From: Endomychus coccineus
Lineage: Eukaryota > Arthropoda > Insecta > Coleoptera > Endomychidae
Length of the DNA: 64,000 bases
Direction: 5' to 3'
Assembly (NCBI GenBank): GCA_958510875.1
Contig: OY294068.1
Coordinates: 192,720,315 to 192,784,314, forward strand
Under the pieces are notes generated by a model. The model saw only the letters and a list, made by a program, of their open reading frames with translations. It searched no databases and was not told where the DNA came from. Below, in pieces: positions 22,697-33,900 of this stretch (its first letter is position 1; each line of letters opens with the position of its first letter). The translations under genes were made by a program, and so were the position numbers.

Positions 22697-23087
22697 GTCA
22701 AGAAAACTTCGCCCTCGAAGTTGGCGGCGGTGGACTGAATCCGAAACCGTAGGGCTTAGGGTGTCGGTGAAGCTTGCTGGAGCTTGAACCATTTCAGTGG
22801 CCACATGTAACAAAAATAAACGGCACAAGAGTAGTTCATGTAAAACAAAAAAAAAATTCTCTTATAGCTAATACATTTAACTAATTCTAAAATAAGTAGG
22901 AATGCCTAACACATTTAAAACTATAATCTATATTTCGTAACTAGATGCGCATCTTACTATAATAATTAACTATCATTAAAATTCTATTACAAAATATTAG
23001 TGCCATGTCAACAGTCAATTCAACTCTTATTTTTGCTTGGCTTGGGGTCATTTCGAATAGGTTGCAGTTCTATGTCTGATGAAGGTA
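22697..23087. other. Untranslated region between env stop and 3' LTR
   Basis: About 390 bases inside the LTR element without an open frame of note. AT-rich apart from the part near the LTR. Confidence 0.6.
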
Positions 23088-25364
23088 TCAAATAACGTTT
23101 TTATTCCGATAATTCATAATTAATAAACAAATAATCATTATGACCATTGAAATTAATGCCAAAAAACTATAGACATGGTTAACTATTTCTGTAGCACTCA
23201 ATGCTCGGACAGGGGGTGTTATTCCTACACCTATCAAGTATGGGTTTTTGAAGATAATTACCATTACCAATACAATTGTTGCGAAATTGCATATTCTCCA
23301 TAAATTATGCCGATTATCCGGCAACTGAAGACTATTTACTACGGTGTCATCTAAATCACTTAAAAAATGTTTTGATATGGTTTGAGGTTCAATATTTAAA
23401 TGAGGTATTATTTCTGTCCAATTTAATTTCATATATTGGGTTAAATTAGAAAAGGTTAGTTTTGAATGACTCATCATAGCTTCTAATTGTAAGGACTCTA
23501 AATTAGTCCAAGATGCAGGGACAATATGTTTGTATTTGAAATTTTTGATGGAATTGAAATCACATGGGTAAGATTTAGAAACAATTAATTTTCCGTCTAA
23601 ATGCAACGTGCAGTCACACGGTATATCAAATTCAAATGATCCACTTCGATAACTTGGCGAAAGTGTAATTTGACGCATTGTTTCATTCCTACATTTTAAA
23701 TTTAAACTGCCATAAGCATTAGTCAATATGAACTTTTCCGACGAAACCTGATATATGGTTACCGCTGAAGAGTGTACACATTGATATATACAAGAGTTAA
23801 TTATTTCATATACTTTTGCTCCGTTAGCTAATTTAAATAAACATTCTTGATTTAGCGAGTATCTCTCTGACACCCTTGGAATGAAGACTAAATTTTGATG
23901 TTTAGAATAGTGAGCTTCTTTACCCACTATCATAGTTCGATTATCTGACCTTGCAACTATCATTGGTTCATCACATATAGAACACGTCTGGTTATCGAAA
24001 GCAAAAGGAATACACGCTACCTGATATAATATGTATTTGTTGACTTTAGATTTCAATGGAATTTTTATTTTTACTGCTACCTGTGACCCGCTGACTACAC
24101 ATTCCGCAATGTCTTTATTTAAATACATTCCAATATCGTCTACTGGAATTGCTAATTCATAATTACTATTACCCAAGCATTTTTCTAAAGATCGTAAGTC
24201 ATTTTCCAATTTATTTATTGGTACTAATTGGGTTGGTATTTTATAATCACGACAATGGTCTATTATCAATGAAATATCTAGCATCTTCAATATTTGCAAC
24301 TGTTTTATAGCCTCATTAAGCAAAGAATACCATAAAAATTCTGATTCTACCCCTAATTCGTCAACTTCCTTCACAACTTTATTTCCAATACCTTGGATCC
24401 TTTCGAGATTTTTATCGATATAATTTAGAGATACTTTATTGAATTTATCCACTTCACGAGCATATGTTTTGAAATTGGCAGTTATGTTATTCAAATATTC
24501 ATGATCGGAACTTACACTAAATTTGATTTTCTCCAAAGTTTTCTGCAAATTTTGTTGATTTGTAAAAAACGGTTCGGCCGAATGGGTGGACAGGACTCCA
24601 CAACACCAGTTTAGAGCATCCCCCACAAAATCTAGGGCCCGTGTTCTGCGGTGAAAGCTCTCCAATGCTGCTTCTTCTCGGCCAAAACCTTCTTCTAGTG
24701 TTTGCATTCGCTCATCAGCATTTAATTTATTATCTATGTTAAGCAAAACAGTGCTATCCTTTTCTAAGTCATTTTCTAGTAAGTTAATATCTGCATCTAC
24801 TGTTACAACTACACTTTTATTTATCATGACGGGATTTAGTTTCTTCACATGTACTCCATCAAATGTGATTACTTTGCGAATGTTTTCATGTTGAAGTGAA
24901 ATATGTTTATCCGCGGAATTTATACTAATTGCGTATTTAGAATTGAAGTCATTACCAACAACTATATCAGCTTTGAGATCTTTGATAACAACAAAGGAAT
25001 GAAAAAATTCGATATCTGCTATTTGGAATACCATCATAATTTTACCCAAAACCCATAATTTCTTTCCATTTGCCACTCTGATATTGACGTATGGTATTTT
25101 ACTGATATTCTCTGAATTTTGAACGAATTTAGAATTTGTACAACTTATCCCTGCTCCCGTATCTACAATTACATCTAAAGGGACAGATTTAACAAAACCA
25201 GGCAATTTCAGTGATCCACACAAGTTCAAATTATAAATTTGAATCTCTGTATGTTTACTATTCAAATAGTTTTTTCTTTTACGACACAATTTTTTTACAT
25301 GACCTAATTTCTTACAGAAAAAGCAAGTGGGTAAATTAAATTTGCATGATTTTGAACCAGGCAT
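23088..25364 (-). CDS. Protease-envelope fusion protein
   Basis: This is an uninterrupted 758-codon frame. A zinc knuckle comes first (C14, C17, H22, C27). Next is a retropepsin with active site IVDTGAG at 66-72 and IVVGND at 134-139. There is no RT, RNase H or integrase. Instead, after a linker of about 60 residues (160-220), the frame enters an F-type envelope ectodomain. It has a furin-like RRTR at 239-242, then a hydrophobic, fusion-peptide-like ALDFVGDALNWCCG, a long helical region with heptad-like spacing (265-395), many paired cysteines (451-603), and two hydrophobic segments at 691-706 and about 732-750 before a short basic tail. The envelope signal peptide and most of its N-terminal subunit are missing. 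The frame is also open upstream of the ATG as far as the frameshift site in gag. The family assignment of the envelope part (Baculo_F-like) is from motif layout only. Confidence 0.85.
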   Translation of the reverse strand: MPGSKSCKFNLPTCFFCKKLGHVKKLCRKRKNYLNSKHTEIQIYNLNLCGSLKLPGFVKSVPLDVIVDTGAGISCTNSKFVQNSENISKIPYVNIRVANGKKLWVLGKIMMVFQIADIEFFHSFVVIKDLKADIVVGNDFNSKYAISINSADKHISLQHENIRKVITFDGVHVKKLNPVMINKSVVVTVDADINLLENDLEKDSTVLLNIDNKLNADERMQTLEEGFGREEAALESFHRRTRALDFVGDALNWCCGVLSTHSAEPFFTNQQNLQKTLEKIKFSVSSDHEYLNNITANFKTYAREVDKFNKVSLNYIDKNLERIQGIGNKVVKEVDELGVESEFLWYSLLNEAIKQLQILKMLDISLIIDHCRDYKIPTQLVPINKLENDLRSLEKCLGNSNYELAIPVDDIGMYLNKDIAECVVSGSQVAVKIKIPLKSKVNKYILYQVACIPFAFDNQTCSICDEPMIVARSDNRTMIVGKEAHYSKHQNLVFIPRVSERYSLNQECLFKLANGAKVYEIINSCIYQCVHSSAVTIYQVSSEKFILTNAYGSLNLKCRNETMRQITLSPSYRSGSFEFDIPCDCTLHLDGKLIVSKSYPCDFNSIKNFKYKHIVPASWTNLESLQLEAMMSHSKLTFSNLTQYMKLNWTEIIPHLNIEPQTISKHFLSDLDDTVVNSLQLPDNRHNLWRICNFATIVLVMVIIFKNPYLIGVGITPPVRALSATEIVNHVYSFLALISMVIMIICLLIMNYRNKNVI

Positions 25365-25435
25365 TTTGAATTGATTGTTGAGGTTTTTACTGACAAGTAT
25401 TCTACTAGTGTAACATTTAGGAGTGGCAGTATTAT

Positions 25436-26314
25436 TTACTGCCGAGAATTGCAGTTTTTTGCATAATGACCAATATTATTACATCTGAAACATCTTACTC
25501 GACCATCAGATGTTCGAGTAACATTTTCCTTCTTAATTACATTTTTAAAATCTGTATTATAATTTCTCCTGAAAGGTTCGTTATAGTAATAATTATTTGC
25601 TTGACGCCTACCTTGTACAGCTTCTAATTGTTGGATTCGGCTCTGTAACTCCTGGATTTCCAATTCCGTGGGCTGTCTGGAACTGCTTGGTCCTGCAGAA
25701 TTTCGACCATTATTTACCATGAAACTTGTTATTTCCACTTTCTGGATGTTCGATCTCAACCGGTCCACCGTTTCATTCTCCATAAGGTTCACCTTCTCCA
25801 GTAAGTCCTTTCGTAGTCCCCTTAGAATAAAATTGACTTGTTGGGATTCTTGCATCTCAGGATCAACACCTCGGCATAACTTTAAAACTTTCTGGAAGTA
25901 GTCCCAAGTATCCTCTTGTGGTTTTTGTTTAGCATTCAACAATTCGAAGTAGGTTTGCTCATCGTTAACAGGACGCTTGAATGTTTCCTTCAACTTATTA
26001 CAGGCGATTTGGTACGTTAGTTCTTGGTCTTCTAAATCTTCAAAATAATCCAGAGCCATATGCTCCAGATAACATGGGAGTTGTGCAAGTTTTGTTTCTT
26101 CGCACCAGCGATTTGCCTTTGCTGCACGTTCAAAATTTTTAAGGAATTGTTTAACGTTTTCGTGAGATCGTCCTCCAAATTTTTTCGGTGTGACTATTGG
26201 GTATACTTCTGGTAACTCGGTGGCGGCGGCCATGCTTTCGTTGTCACTCATTCTAGGAACACTGATGGCGGACACTCTCACTGTTAACTTTTTGGTTTTA
26301 CTTCTTGTTAACAT
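25436..26314 (-). CDS. gag: Gag polyprotein of the env-bearing element
   Basis: The 292-codon frame starts at an ATG just inside the primer-site region. It holds a Ty3/gypsy capsid domain, with PKKFGGRSHENVKQFLKNFE at about 43-62, LPCYLEHMALDYF at 79-91 and a C-terminal capsid half to about 195. A Gln-rich helical stretch (215-237) and a nucleocapsid zinc knuckle follow (C275, C278, H283, C288). It would assemble the particle and package RNA. The frame is fully open and ends four codons after the knuckle. A slippery heptamer overlaps the last codons, so the next frame is probably made as a -1 fusion. No lesion is seen. Confidence 0.9.
   Translation of the reverse strand: MLTRSKTKKLTVRVSAISVPRMSDNESMAAATELPEVYPIVTPKKFGGRSHENVKQFLKNFERAAKANRWCEETKLAQLPCYLEHMALDYFEDLEDQELTYQIACNKLKETFKRPVNDEQTYFELLNAKQKPQEDTWDYFQKVLKLCRGVDPEMQESQQVNFILRGLRKDLLEKVNLMENETVDRLRSNIQKVEITSFMVNNGRNSAGPSSSRQPTELEIQELQSRIQQLEAVQGRRQANNYYYNEPFRRNYNTDFKNVIKKENVTRTSDGRVRCFRCNNIGHYAKNCNSRQ
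25454..25460 (-). promoter_or_regulatory. Candidate -1 frameshift heptamer
   Basis: The minus strand reads A AAA AAC in the gag frame, the canonical X-XXY-YYZ slippery form, shortly before the gag stop at 25438-25436. The -1 frame is open from here to the ATG at 25364 and through the protease-envelope frame. Confidence 0.75.
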
Positions 26315-26334
26315 ATAAAAAATTAGAACGTGCG

Positions 26335-26348
26335 CGGCACCTCCACCA
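26335..26348 (-). promoter_or_regulatory. Primer-binding site, probably tRNA-Ala
   Basis: The minus strand reads TGGTGGAGGTGCCG four bases after the 5' LTR. It pairs with the ...CCGGCAUCUCCACCA end of insect tRNA-Ala if one G-U pair is allowed. The tRNA identity rests on recall of the acceptor sequence. Confidence 0.6.
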
Positions 26349-26352
26349 ATTT

Positions 26353-26602
26353 TGTGACGCTTTTCTTTGATTTATTGAGCATCACTCAGGGCAGGGGGGT
26401 AGATATTAGATACTATAATGTTCACATTCATTTTATTGCCCTGGAGCCAATACAAAAGTTAGTATAAGACTAAAAGCTAACTATGTCTTCACATAGATAC
26501 AAACTTCACCGCTCCTCCCCGCCTCGTCGGTACCCGCGTCGCCGCTGACTCTGCATGTCATTGTATATGAATTCCAGGACTGGACTATGGAATATTGTCA
26601 CA
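26353..26602 (-). repeat. 5' LTR of the env-bearing element
   Basis: 250 bp, identical by eye to the 3' LTR. It lies next to the primer site and to the resumed Helentron coding frame. Confidence 0.93.
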
Positions 26603-27085
26603 ATATTATGACTCCGAATATTGAAATACATATTGCACACGTCAGCGATGTTAATGTTAGGCGCTCATTTGTTGGAGATATTTGTGCGTGCTTATGCAAA
26701 CTTAGAAATGGCCTACACATAGTCATGGTAGCAATTTACATTTCTCCGAATCCAAAATTGGACAAGGTAGAGCATTTTATTCATCGCACTTTACTGGAGT
26801 ACACTGAAGAAGGGTCGAAAATACTTGGTACAAATGGTAATAAATTTCCACTTATCTTGGCTGGCGATTTCAACATCAATTCCGCTGATAAAAAATCAGA
26901 GCGGTTGACAACTTTTCTTTCGGAAAAATTGAATTTGAAAATGAATAATGATCCACATAAATCCACAACAAAATATGGGACCACCATTGACGCGGTATTT
27001 TCCAGATATTTAGAGGATATCAAGTCTCAAACTTATGTCTCTTATTTCAGTTATTCAGTTACCATAAACCTATAGTTTCAATGAT
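26603..27085 (+). pseudogene. Helentron endonuclease domain, 3' half
   Basis: The endonuclease domain resumes with IMTPNIEIHIAHVSD. It continues through VMVAIYISPNPKLDKVEHF, the metal-binding LILAGDFNIN (26853-26880) and TTKYGTTIDAVFSR. The final S-Y-H-K-P-I motif is present near 27055-27075 but in another frame, so a one-base change has occurred close to the end. With the left half (22001-22437) almost the whole endonuclease domain is represented. Its role in Helentrons is not established; nicking of target or end DNA is the usual suggestion. Confidence 0.8.
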
Positions 27086-28925
27086 AACAAATTCCTGAAT
27101 AACCTACATGTATTGTAAGATAATAAAACTATTTTAAACGATATTAACTTCTCATTTTTTCAATAAAAGAAAAAAATTTGTTTCCTTATCGGTCACCACG
27201 CTCAAAAGTAACTTGAATTAATATCAAAGAAAAAACTTGGATTAAAATATCGTTGAAAAAAAAATACTGCATAAATTTAAAAAAATGAATAATTATAATT
27301 GCATAAGTTGAGAAAAAATGCTATGAAATAGCTTTACCGCGGCAGTCCCCGAGTGCCACACGTATCTTTTTAATTGGAAAGGAAAACGCAACTTGACTCC
27401 ACTATTTTAGTTGTCATAAAAATGAGCCCGGTACTGGCGATAAACAGGTATTATATGCATATGATATACATAAAAAGATTAGATATAATCTTCTACAAAC
27501 GTTCTAAGATACTAGAGAATCAAGTGAAGCTATAATTTTTTCCTGTATCTTGAAAAAAGTAGATAACAGGGAGATAGGACGAAAACTTGTTCCATGCTTC
27601 ACTTTTTAACATTAATGGAAGGACTTTTGTCGTTTTTAAAACATCTGCAAACATTCCTTCACGCTTGGATCAAATGACATTTTCAGTAAGGTATTACTCA
27701 ACCAACCTCTCCATTAAATATATTTATGGGGTGGCTATTGAAACCAAGCGGATGATTCAAACTCTTGGAAAATACGTGTTTCTGTAAATGGTCACCCTGT
27801 ATAAATTGTAGAATACATCCTTTGATATTGAGAAGTCATAGTTCGTAAGAAGAAGGAAGCGTGAAGATAAAAGGCACGTAATTCATATAAAGGAGTGAGC
27901 TGCTAGATGCTCTCAGGTCTACTTCAGACACCCAGAAATGTTGAGGAATGGCAACGAAGGGATGGGTTGGGAAGGAGGAGATATAGACTGAGTACTCTCA
28001 ATGATTTAACGCATTCAATTTGTATTTCAAAATATATTGATTTTACTGAAACAACAAATTAGCAATGAAGGTTTATAGTCTCGAGGAACAAACATCACGT
28101 AAACATTCCACTAATTCTTATTATTCCATTTTGTTCCTTTCACTGAGCTGACTTTTCAAACGTGAAGCTTCCAACAGGAATTTCTAGTTATTTGGATAAG
28201 CATTATTCCATCCATTATTGTTTCAATGCGTGAAAGAATCGACAAATTCAAAATCAATATGTATTTATGTATAGAAATAATTCAATTTCACTCCCAGAGG
28301 AACCCTTTACAAGTTCAATCAATTCATATTTAGAAATAGTCGATTGTACCACTGCTTGAAGAACAAACGTTCTGTGAGCATGAAGTGATTTTATCGATTC
28401 AACAACAGTATTTCTGTTCTGTGTACCGTTATTAGAATGAAATTAGTACAATACGTTAAAAGTGTTTAATGTAAGTTTGAAATGCTTTGTTCATCACGAA
28501 GAGATAATTTCATACAAAACCTTTTATGTAAATACGTTTGATATTCTGTTACAAACTTTACAAAGCCCAACGCGCTAGCCATATTTTTGATCATAATTAA
28601 TGGAATACAAATCTGCTAAAACCCAAACTCGATAAATCAACATAATTGAACTACAGAATGTTTTTTTGATTTATGCTAACATAGGGAGAGTTGTTAAATT
28701 TTATTTTCATTGGAATGTTCGGGCTGGTATTCTAAATACCATAAAATTGATATCATATACATAGGTACCGTAATTCTAGCTGGATTCTGTTTCTTCGGCT
28801 AATAATAATAATGATTATTTCAAAAAGCCTTTGCTGTATCAATATTACTGATATATTGTACATATGGGCTATCTACATATACACAATTTTCAACATTGTG
28901 AAGAAGTACTCAGAAATTTGCAAAT
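27086..28925. other. No recognisable feature
   Basis: AT-rich. The longest open frame is 66 codons (27587-27787) and has no motif. Confidence 0.45.
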
Positions 28926-28929
28926 GTTG

Positions 28930-29085
28930 AATTAATTAAGTTTTTAATAAATTTGACTTAATGATTATACATCGGTCCTTCCATTTACAGACTTAGCAAC
29001 ATATTTCATGTGTATCACCTCCAGGATTGATCTTTGATAATAATCGCTTTCAAAACTTACGTAGAGACGGAAATAAATCATTAAT
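28930..29085 (-). pseudogene. Penelope-like C-terminal tail fragment
   Basis: TTTGACTTAATGATTATACA then GATTGATCTTTGATAATAAT align to 59405-59500 and to 19552-19650. This is a third, more diverged copy of the Penelope-like protein tail on the minus strand. Confidence 0.5.
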
Positions 29086-29249
29086 ATGACCTATGTCTCA
29101 AGAATATTCAAGAGCTGCGGTTGATAACTCCCACTCTTTGATAAAACCACAGTGTTGTGATACATTAACTTGCTTTAATTGATGAAAATTAAATGTTAGA
29201 ACTTCTAGTGCTTCTAGTTTTATTTCTGCATGTATTTTTCCTATACTTT

Positions 29250-29825
29250 GACTATAAGAGAGGAAACCTATAATATTGGAGGAACTTCGTATGAGTCGGC
29301 GTAGTAGTCTGGTAGGGAAAAGTTTGGCAGGTCTCCAGCTTGACAGTTGAAAGTGTAACTGGCTTGAACTCGTCTAGTCCGCCTATCAACCTGTCTACCT
29401 GTTTCTATGTCGGCTTTCTGGCTTCATTGGATGATTTAAAGGCTCTAGATAAGAAAGCGGTATGAAGTGTATGATCATCTGCAAAGCAGTGGACGAGACA
29501 GGTGGTCACTATGATCGTTGATATGAAGCAGAAACAAAGTTGGTGCCAAGACAGACCCCTGTGGAACAACGGAATTAATAATCATTGTATAGGAGAATAC
29601 CTCGTCAATCACCACATGTAGGAATCCATCTGAGGGGAAACTCGATACTAAGCGACAAAGTTGAGGCGGTAAACCATATGCCGGAAGTTTCCCAGAACGG
29701 CTTTTGTGCCAGACTCGTTCAAATGCCTTGGCGATACTCAGTGCTACAGCTGGAGATGCCCCATTGGAAGTTCAAAATGAATTTACACAACGTAAACGCC
29801 GAACCCATTATATAATCTCTGGTTT
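29250..29825 (-). pseudogene. Non-LTR reverse transcriptase relic
   Basis: Minus strand at about 29578-29520 reads SVVPQGSVLAPTLFLLHIND, the RT palm entry motif, followed near 29480 by FADD-like catalytic residues (CADD in a broken frame). Farther down, at 29400-29280, a tail with LDEFKPVTLSTVKLETCQTF appears, although the thumb that should separate the two is missing. The tail resembles that of the relic at 14990-15560. Internal deletion and stops show it is dead. Confidence 0.7.
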
Positions 29826-29829
29826 TGTT

Positions 29830-30930
29830 GCTCATAATTTCCGATCACTCTGTATATGCGGTAGTCATAAATAAGATCATACTCAACATTCGGGACAATT
29901 TTCTTCAAGGCTTCTCGAGATTTTATTCTTCTTCTGCTAGCATGAATTCGTTTATTGAACTAGCAATAAAATTTTTATTAGTTTCTGTTTTCGAACGTCA
30001 CTCAATTTTAATCATCGTTAACTCGGAAAGCAGCACCACGTTGTCGGAAAATGCAACGTTCATTATACATTTACGGTTAACGGCAAGATGTTGAATATAT
30101 AATCAAAACTTGTATTGCACTCCAAGACGTCGCGCGTCGACATATTTCATTTTATTCCTTTTTAATTTCCAAATCATTATCATGTCATGAGTGTTACTCA
30201 TCACAAAATCTACGAAACTCCGGAATCGACCGACTTGAAACTTGGCAGATAATCGGTTTCTTAAACGTAAAGAAACTGCAACGGATTTTTTGGAACTCGA
30301 TCGCAAGCCGGACAGAAGGGATTCGATATAATAATTCTTGCTTTTTATAAGACTTAATTTTTTTGTTCTCGTTGATTATAATTTCATTTGGTTCTAAAAA
30401 TTATTAAACATAGAATAAAATGGATTTGTATCCCACATGACTTCGAGAATAAGGTCCCAGCACTTTGAAACGATTAACAAAATTTCAAATTCGTGCGACC
30501 AATAGGAACGACGTGCAATCGTTTCCACAATGATGTTCACATACGTATACACAGACATATCATCTCGAAAATATTCAAGATCGATTGAGAAAGACTCATA
30601 TTATCTTAGACAGATTACAATACTTCCCATATACTACGTTTAGTGAGGAAAGTAAAAATTACTGGATTTAATTAAAGAGAGCAGTCATAACTTCAAAATG
30701 AATTATCACATTTATATGGCTCACCTCTGTGTAACGTGTTAATGTAAAACTTATTATGTGAGTTTTATGGAAACTCGGTATTTAATTAAAACCATATTCT
30801 CCCATAAAACTGATATAATGTCCTATAGCGCCTCTGCGTCTGGCAGTTTAGTTCATAATAGGAGCAAATATACCTATCCACAGTGAGGAACGTGAGAAAC
30901 AATGTTCACTTATATTTGCCTAATTGCCTC
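29830..30930. other. No recognisable feature
   Basis: Two open frames of 89 (+, 29825-30094) and 67 (-, 30306-30103) codons have no motif. AT-rich sequence leads up to the satellite. Confidence 0.45.
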
Positions 30931-30934
30931 GTGA

Positions 30935-33900
30935 CAGCCCTAACATTAATAATCCCAACTAGGTAAACTGTTCGGAATATTTAATACAGCAACAAAAGGG
31001 ATATTGCAGTATACTTAACATGATATTGGCCCAATTTTGTTTTCCATCCAGCCCAAAACCACAGTTTCGGTAATAAAATATACGGGGTGAACAAAACTGG
31101 TTGTCCTTATAGGGTATCTCTTAATATTTGCGCTAGAAAAAAACCAACCGAGCGTCTTCGAGATCTTTTTTGAGATAAATTTGGGTGCCCATGAATTTCG
31201 ACTCGTGTCATTTGCTTAGACGCTGTTGCCAAATACTCGATTTTTCAGGATTTCAACAGCCCTAACATTAATAATTCCAACAAGGTAAACTGTTCGAAAT
31301 ATTTAATACAGTAACCAAAAGGATATTGCAGTATACTTAGCATGACAATGGCGCAATATCGTTTTCCATGTAGCCCAAAACCACGGTTCGGTAATGAAAT
31401 ATACAGGGTGAACCAAATTGGTTGACCTTATAGGCTATCTCTTTAAATTTCGGCTAGAAAAAACCGACGTCGCTTCTTCGAGCTCTTTTTTTGAGACAAA
31501 TTTGAAGGTGCCTATGCATTTTGACTCGTGTCATTTGCTTAGGCGCTGTTGCCAAATACTCGATTTTTCAGGATTTCAACAGCCCTAACATTAATAATCC
31601 CAACAAGGTAAACTTTTCGAAATAGTTAATACAGCATTGATAATTCCAACAAGGTAAACTGTTCGAAATATTTAATACAGTAACCAAAAGGATATTGCAG
31701 TATACTTAGCATGACAATGGCGCAATTTTGTTTTCCATGTAGCCCAAAACCACGGTTCGGTAATGAAATATACAGGGTGAACCAAATTGGTTGACCTTAT
31801 AGGCTATCTCTTTAAATTTCGGCTAGAAAAAACCGACGTCGCTTCTTCGAGCTCTTTTTTTGAGACAAATTTGAAGGTGCCTATGCATTTTGACTCGTGT
31901 CATTTGCTTAGGCGCTGTTGCCAAATACTCGATTTTTCAGGATTTCAACAGCCCTAACATTAATAATTCCAACAAGGTAAACTTTTCGAAATAGTTAATA
32001 CAGCATTGATAATTCCAACAAGGTAAACTGTTCGAAATATTTAATACAGTAACCAAAAGGATATTGCAGTATACTTAGCATGACAATGGCGCAATTTTGT
32101 TTTCCATGTAGCCCAAAACCACGGTTCGGTAATGAAATATACAGGGTGAACCAAATTGGTTGACCTTATAGGCTATCTGTTTAAATTTCGGCTAGAAAAC
32201 ACCGACGTCGCTTCTTCGAGCTCTTTTTTTGAGACAAATTTGAAGGTGCCTATGCATTTTGACTCGTGTCATTTGCTTAGGCGCTGTTGCCAAATACTCG
32301 ATTTTTCAGGATTTCAACAGCCCTAACATTAATAATCCCAACAAGGTAAACTTTTCGAAATAGTTAATACAGCATTGATAATTCCAACAAGGTAAACTGT
32401 TCGAAATATTTAATACAGTAACCAAAAGGATATTGCAGTATACTTAGCATGACAATGGCGCAATTTTGTTTTCCATGTAGCCCAAAACCACGGTTCGGTA
32501 ATGAAATATACAGGGTGAACCAAATTGGTTGACCTTATAGGCTATCTCTTTAAATTTCGGCTAAAAAAAACCGACGTCGCTTCTTCGAGCTCTTTTTTTG
32601 AGACAAATTTGAAGGTGCCTATGCATTTTGACTCGTGTCATTTGCTTAGGCGCTGTTGCCAAATACTCGATTTTTCAGGATTTCAACAGCCCTAACATTA
32701 ATAATCCCAACAAGGTAAACTTTTCGAAATAGTTAATACAGCATTGATAATTCCAACAAGGTAAACTGTTCGAAATATTTAATACAGTAACCAAAAGGAT
32801 ATTGCAGTATACTTAGCATGACAATGGCGCAATTTTGTTTTCCATGTAGCCCAAAACCACGGTTCGGTAATGAAATATACAGGGTGAACCAAATTGGTTG
32901 ACCTTATAGGCTATCTGTTTAAATTTCGGCTAGAAAACACCGACGTCGCTTCTTCGAGCTCTTTTTTTGAGACAAATTTGAAGGTGCCTATGCATTTTGA
33001 CTCGTGTCATTTGCTTAGGCGCTGTTGCCAAATACTCGATTTTTCAGGATTTCAACAGCCCTAACATTAATAATCCCAACAAGGTAAACTTTTCGAAATA
33101 GTTAATACAGCATTGATAATTCCAACAAGGTAAACTGTTCGAAATATTTAATACAGTAACCAAAAGGATATTGCAGTATACTTAGCATGACAATGGCGCA
33201 ATTTTGTTTTCCATGTAGCCCAAAACCACGGTTCGGTAATGAAATATACAGGGTGAACCAAATTGGTTGACCTTATAGGCTATCTCTTTAAATTTCGGCT
33301 AGAAAAAACCGACGTCGCTTCTTCGAGCTCTTTTTTTGAGACAAATTTGAAGGTGCCTATGCATTTTGACTCGTGTCATTTGCTTAGGCGCTGTTGCCAA
33401 ATACTCGATTTTTCAGGATTTCAACAGCCCTAACATTAATAATCCCAACAAGGTAAAATTTTCGAAATAGTTAATACAGCATTGATAATTCCAACAAGGT
33501 AAACTGTTCGAAATATTTAATACAGTAACCAAAAGGATATTGCAGTATACTTAGCATGACAATGGCGCAATTTTGTTTTCCATGTAGCCCAAAACCACGG
33601 TTCGGTAATGAAATATACAGGGTGAACCAAATTGGTTGACCTTATAGGCTATCTCTTTAAATTTCGGCTAGAAAACACCGACGTCGCTTCTTCGAGCTCT
33701 TTTTTTGAGACAAATTTGAAGGTGCCTATGCATTTTGACTCGTGTCATTTGCTTAGGCGCTGTTGCCAAATACTCGATTTTTCAGGATTTCAACAGCCCT
33801 AACATTAATAATCCCAACAAGGTAAACTTTTCGAAATAGTTAATACAGCATTGATAATTCCAACAAGGTAAACTGTTCGAAATATTTAATACAGTAACCA

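Larger units (their letters stand above)
22438..26602 (-). mobile_element. Ty3/gypsy-type element, Gag-PR-Env, lacking RT/RNase H/IN
   Basis: This 4.2-kb minus-strand element has 250-bp LTRs that are identical by eye (TGTGAC...GTCACA). A purine tract abuts the 3' LTR and a tRNA-type primer site lies near the 5' LTR. It codes for Gag and, in the next frame, a protease fused to an F-type envelope. Reverse transcriptase, RNase H and integrase, about 3 kb in intact errantivirus-like elements, are missing. Flanking tetramers are ATTT (22434-22437) and ATAT (26603-26606). One ATAT copy restores the interrupted Helentron frame, so the duplication was probably ATAT with one later change. Identical LTRs indicate a recent insertion. 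Confidence 0.93.

Noticed and set aside
26587..26602. ATG at 26587 as the start of an endonuclease gene
   Set aside because: The ATG and next few codons are LTR sequence; the domain really continues from 22437.
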